In this document: positions 24,935 to 27,317 of the stretch, piece after piece
Position numbering within the stretch: position 1 is the stretch's first letter
How the letters are laid out: every line of letters begins with the position of its first letter
Source of the DNA: CAZRRV01 sp964602735
Lineage (GTDB): Bacteria; Bacillota; Clostridia; Oscillospirales; Acutalibacteraceae
Assembly: GCA_964602735.1 (NCBI GenBank)
Contig: CAZRRV010000019.1
Location: 1 to 27,317, forward strand
Direction: 5' to 3'
Length of the DNA stretch: 27,317 nucleotides
Notes under the pieces: generated by a model
Databases searched by the model: none
What the model saw: only the letters and a program-made list of their open reading frames with translations
What the model was told of the DNA's origin: nothing
Made by a program: the position numbers and the translations under genes

Positions 24935-24949
24935 CTATCGCTTTGATAG
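24935..24949. promoter_or_regulatory. Inverted repeat at the cysK transcription start
   Basis: CTATC and GATAG (24935-24939, 24945-24949) are exact inverted repeats with a 5-base spacer, lying right where cysK transcription would begin. That is a typical place for a repressor site, for example of a CymR-like Rrf2 regulator, or it may be a small 5' stem in the RNA. Confidence 0.4.
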
Positions 24950-24954
24950 GTTAT

Positions 24955-24983
24955 AGTTTACCACGCCGTGTGCCTTTTGTCAA
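24955..24983 (-). promoter_or_regulatory. Promoter of cysK
   Basis: On the minus strand perfect TTGACA (24983-24978) and TAAACT (24960-24955) are 17 bases apart. Transcription would start near 24948, giving a leader of about 175 bases before the cysK ATG. Confidence 0.8.
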
Positions 24984-25000
24984 CAGTAAATTTTGCGCTA

Positions 25001-25029
25001 TTTACATTGCGGCATATTTCTGTTACAAT
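25001..25029 (+). promoter_or_regulatory. Promoter of the ACT-UPF0210 operon
   Basis: TTTACA (25001-25006) and TACAAT (25024-25029) are 17 bases apart, each one base off consensus. Their -35 lies only 17 bases from that of the divergent cysK promoter, so one regulator could affect both. Confidence 0.75.
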
Positions 25030-25059
25030 AACCGTATAAAATTCGCGGGAGGTACGGTT

Positions 25060-25329
25060 ATGAGAGCCGTTTTAACGGTTGTTGGGAAAGATACGGTCGG
25101 TATTTTGGCGAAAGTTTCCGCCGCGTGCGCAAAATGCAACGTGAACATAAGCGATGTTACGCAGACCGTGCTTCAGGATCTGTTCTGCATGATTATGATT
25201 TGCGACATTGAAAGAATAAGCGTGCCGTTTTCCGAATTTTCGGATTTGCTGACCCGGCTCGGCGATGCGATGCACCTTTCGGTTACCGTGATGCACGAGG
25301 ATATATTTAACGCGATGCATACCGTGTAG
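25060..25329 (+). CDS. ACT-domain protein, UPF0237 family (89 aa)
   Basis: This small cytoplasmic protein is a single ACT domain (MRAVLTVVGKDTVGILAKVS...), a fold that usually binds an amino acid or other small ligand and controls a partner. The motif GKDTVGILAKVSAACAKCNVNISDV is typical of UPF0237. The frame is open upstream to 24853, but the ATG at 25060 has a GGGAGG SD and stands just downstream of a promoter, and gives the family's standard length. It is followed after 13 bases by the UPF0210 gene, a pairing conserved in Firmicutes and archaea. Its ligand is unknown. Confidence 0.93.
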   Translation: MRAVLTVVGKDTVGILAKVSAACAKCNVNISDVTQTVLQDLFCMIMICDIERISVPFSEFSDLLTRLGDAMHLSVTVMHEDIFNAMHTV

Positions 25330-25342
25330 AAGGAGCGCCCGC

Positions 25343-26701
25343 ATGTATAACACTCAGGATATTTTGGAAACAATCCGTATGATACAAAACGAACATCTCG
25401 ATATACGGACGGTAACCCTCGGCATTTCGCTGTTGGACTGTATCGACAGTGACGCCTCGCGCGCGGCGGATAAAATTTACGGAAAGATACTCGGCGTCGC
25501 GGGCCGGCTGGTTCCGGTATGCGAAGAAATAGAGAAAACTTACGGAATCCCGATTATCAACAAACGGATTGCGGTAACTCCCGTGTCGCTGCTGTGCGCC
25601 GCCTGCCCGCGGGAAAATCCCGTTATATTCGCACATGCCCTCGAAAAAGCGGCGAACGACACGGGGGTAAACTTTATCGGCGGGTACTCGGCGCTTGTGC
25701 AAAAAGGTTTTTCGGGCGGAGATGAAATTTTAATCCGCAGTATACCTGAGGCTCTCGCCTCAACCGAACATGTTTGCTCGTCGGTAAATATCGGTTCGAC
25801 ACGCGCGGGGATAAACATGGACGCCGTTGCGCTTATGGGAAAAATAATAAAGCGAACCGCCGAACAAACCGCCGGGCAGAACTGCGTCGGGGCGGCCAAA
25901 CTTGTCGTGTTTTGCAACGCGCCGGAAGACAACCCGTTTATGGCGGGCGCGTTCCACGGCATCGGAGAAGCGGAATGCATTATCAATGTCGGTGTTTCGG
26001 GGCCCGGCGTGGTGCGCGCGGCGCTCAGACAGTCACAAAATCTGGATTTGGGCGGAGTTGCGGAACTCGTTAAAAAAACCGCGTTCAAAATAACGCGTAT
26101 GGGTCAGCTTGTAGCGGAGGAAGCGTCGAAACGTCTCGGCGTGCCGTTCGGAATAGTCGATCTTTCGCTGGCGCCAACCCCCGCCGTCGGGGATTCCGTC
26201 GCCCGTATTCTGGAGGAAATGGGGCTTGAAGTCTGCGGCGCGTGCGGAACCACGGCGGCTCTCGCGATGCTGAACGACGCGGTAAAAAAAGGCGGCGTTA
26301 TGGCTTCGTCATACGTGGGCGGGCTTTCCGGCGCATTTATCCCCGTTACGGAAGACGAGGGTATGATTCACGCCGCCGAAGCCGGTACGCTCACCGTAGA
26401 GAAGTTGGAAGCGATGACGGCGGTATGCTCGGTCGGGCTGGATATGATAAATATTCCCGGCGACACGCCGGATTACATCATTTCCGGAATGATAGCGGAC
26501 GAGGCAGCGATAGGCATGGTAAACGGAAAAACCACCGCCGTTCGCGTTATCCCCGCCATCGGGAAAAAAGCCGGAGAAAATCTTTCTTTCGGCGGACTGC
26601 TGGGCGGCGGCCCGGTTATGCGGGTAAACACCCGCTCATGTGAAAAATTCATATCGCGCGGCGGCAGAATACCCGCCCCGTTGCAAAGTCTTAAAAATTA
26701 A
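25343..26701 (+). CDS. UPF0210/DUF711 family protein (452 aa)
   Basis: This is a soluble protein of the UPF0210 (DUF711, PFL-like) family. Opening MYNTQDILETIRMIQNEHL and ITLGISLLDCID-like sequence, the Gly-rich GECIINVGVSGPGVV-like region (about 215), EMGLEVCGACGTTAALAMLND (about 295) and LSFGGLLGGGPVM near the end fit the family. It probably has an enzymatic fold (related to glycyl-radical-like barrels in published descriptions), but no reaction is established. It shares a promoter with the ACT gene; AGGAG precedes the ATG. The ACT protein probably senses a ligand for it. It stands beside cysK, but I cannot say the two are functionally linked. Confidence 0.92.
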   Translation: MYNTQDILETIRMIQNEHLDIRTVTLGISLLDCIDSDASRAADKIYGKILGVAGRLVPVCEEIEKTYGIPIINKRIAVTPVSLLCAACPRENPVIFAHALEKAANDTGVNFIGGYSALVQKGFSGGDEILIRSIPEALASTEHVCSSVNIGSTRAGINMDAVALMGKIIKRTAEQTAGQNCVGAAKLVVFCNAPEDNPFMAGAFHGIGEAECIINVGVSGPGVVRAALRQSQNLDLGGVAELVKKTAFKITRMGQLVAEEASKRLGVPFGIVDLSLAPTPAVGDSVARILEEMGLEVCGACGTTAALAMLNDAVKKGGVMASSYVGGLSGAFIPVTEDEGMIHAAEAGTLTVEKLEAMTAVCSVGLDMINIPGDTPDYIISGMIADEAAIGMVNGKTTAVRVIPAIGKKAGENLSFGGLLGGGPVMRVNTRSCEKFISRGGRIPAPLQSLKN

Positions 26702-27120
26702 AGCCGCGCCGAATTTCCGGGCATCCCGCGGCAGACAGCCGCCGCGTTTCCGAAATATTCCGTCGGATCGACCGGCAGGCGCCGCCGGCTTCACGCGCGG
26801 GATACGAAAGCAACGACGGAGGTTACGGTGCGGAGACGTCTGTCCTATGCCGTAAAAGAGCGTTCGATCGGACGGTAATGATTATTTTTCGCATATCGAT
26901 GTACGAATATCGGGCCGATCGTTCCGGCAAAAGCGGGATTCGGGCTAACCGGCGCGGGCGTATCGCGGCAACGGTTCGCGGGATCCGGGCGCGATACCGC
27001 GACGGGAAAAAATCATTCCGGCAGCAGCGATACACCGAAAAAACCACGCTCCCGTAACCGCATAGCCGACGAGAGAGTTTATGCGGGAATTCAAGGCAAC
27101 CGAAAATTTCCAACCAAAGA
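26702..27120. other. Non-coding stretch with perfect inverted repeats
   Basis: No gene is supportable here. Perfect inverted repeats are GCGGC/GCCGC (26728-26732 with 26738-26742), CGATCGG/CCGATCG (26865-26871 with 26915-26921) and GTATCGCG/CGCGATAC (26960-26967 with 26990-26997). A + strand terminator follows at 27121. It could be the 3' untranslated tail of the UPF0210 transcript or a structured RNA. Confidence 0.45.
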
Positions 27121-27155
27121 CTGCCGGGCGAATATGAACCCGGCGGTTTTATTTT
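27121..27155 (+). terminator. Rho-independent terminator
   Basis: CTGCCGGG (27121-27128) pairs with CCCGGCGG (27139-27146, one G-U pair), closing a 10-base loop, followed by TTTTATTTT. It could end the ACT-UPF0210 transcript, more than 400 bases after the stop, or an RNA from the preceding stretch. It also sits at the edge of repeat copy C, where its reverse strand follows the repeat as the copy A hairpin does. Confidence 0.65.
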
Positions 27156-27307
27156 ACAGGCAACACCTCCGGGTGACCGCCCGACGGCTCCCGACATCAT
27201 CTGCCGGCATATTTTCCGTTATATTTCACAAGAATGCTCGGAACCACGCAAAGTATTCCCCGCGCTTTTTGTTTCAACTAACGAAACACCCCGCGGCACG
27301 TCTGACG
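27148..27307 (-). repeat. Dispersed repeat, copy C (inverted relative to A and B)
   Basis: This is the reverse complement match of copy A over about 160 bases. On its + strand it stays open in a frame reading QATPPGDRPTAPDIIC...IFRYISQECS...KVFPALFV to the window edge; copy A has the same peptide with a frame break. Between 27163-27204 and 23559-23600 the two differ in 6 of 14 codons, 5 of them synonymous. The copy may run past the window end. Confidence 0.8.
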
Positions 27308-27317
27308 CCAGGTTTTT

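Noticed and set aside
24853..25059. Upstream extension of the ACT protein
   Set aside because: It would cross both divergent promoters and the cysK leader; the ATG at 25060 has a good SD.

Overview
The window looks like a chromosomal piece of an uncultured, low-diversity-annotated Firmicute of the class Clostridia, probably from a gut metagenome. The reasons are Gram-positive style lipoprotein signals, strong SD sequences, TTGACA/TATAAT promoters, a BMP-type nucleoside ABC transporter, a sugar ABC cluster without its own ATPase, a VanY-type D,D-carboxypeptidase, and the UPF0237/UPF0210 gene pair. A run of exactly 100 N inside a simple repeat shows this is a draft scaffold. Taxonomy is inference.

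Layout. (1) 1-89: the tail of a + strand gene, then a terminator. (2) 203-10912, minus strand: a cluster read from 10912 downward, with two sugar permeases, a sugar-binding lipoprotein, a secreted metallo-beta-lactamase-fold lipoprotein and a 2031-residue beta-helix surface protein full of chlamydial-Pmp-like GGA(I/V)/FxxN repeats. (3) 10913-11602: an unusually rich control region with three candidate minus-strand promoters, a perfect cre/LacI-like palindrome, a long (GCCT)n array interrupted by the assembly gap, and a terminator-like hairpin just before the first permease gene. (4) 11603-12085: a dCMP deaminase on the + strand, ending at a bidirectional terminator. (5) 12193-19936, minus strand: one promoter serves a nucleoside ABC importer (binding lipoprotein, double ATPase, two permeases), then lgt, folD and an unknown membrane-anchored protein, with several overlapping or touching genes. 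(6) 20176-22922, minus strand: rsmA (ksgA), galM and a VanY-like carboxypeptidase. (7) 22990-23846: gene-poor DNA with two diverged copies of a dispersed repeat. (8) cysK (minus), with a leader holding tiny Cys-containing reading frames, divergent from an ACT-domain protein and a UPF0210 protein (plus). (9) 26702-27317: non-coding DNA with several perfect inverted repeats, a terminator and a third, inverted copy of the dispersed repeat.

How it fits together. The first cluster reads as a carbohydrate-uptake locus co-transcribed with surface proteins, under catabolite/LacI-type control and perhaps length-variable control by the tetranucleotide array. The second is nucleoside salvage tied to folate one-carbon metabolism and lipoprotein maturation; Lgt lipidates the very class of binding lipoproteins encoded here. 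The most novel-looking items are the (GCCT)n array inside a regulated leader, the dispersed element seen three times, and the giant beta-helix protein next to a secreted MBL-fold enzyme.
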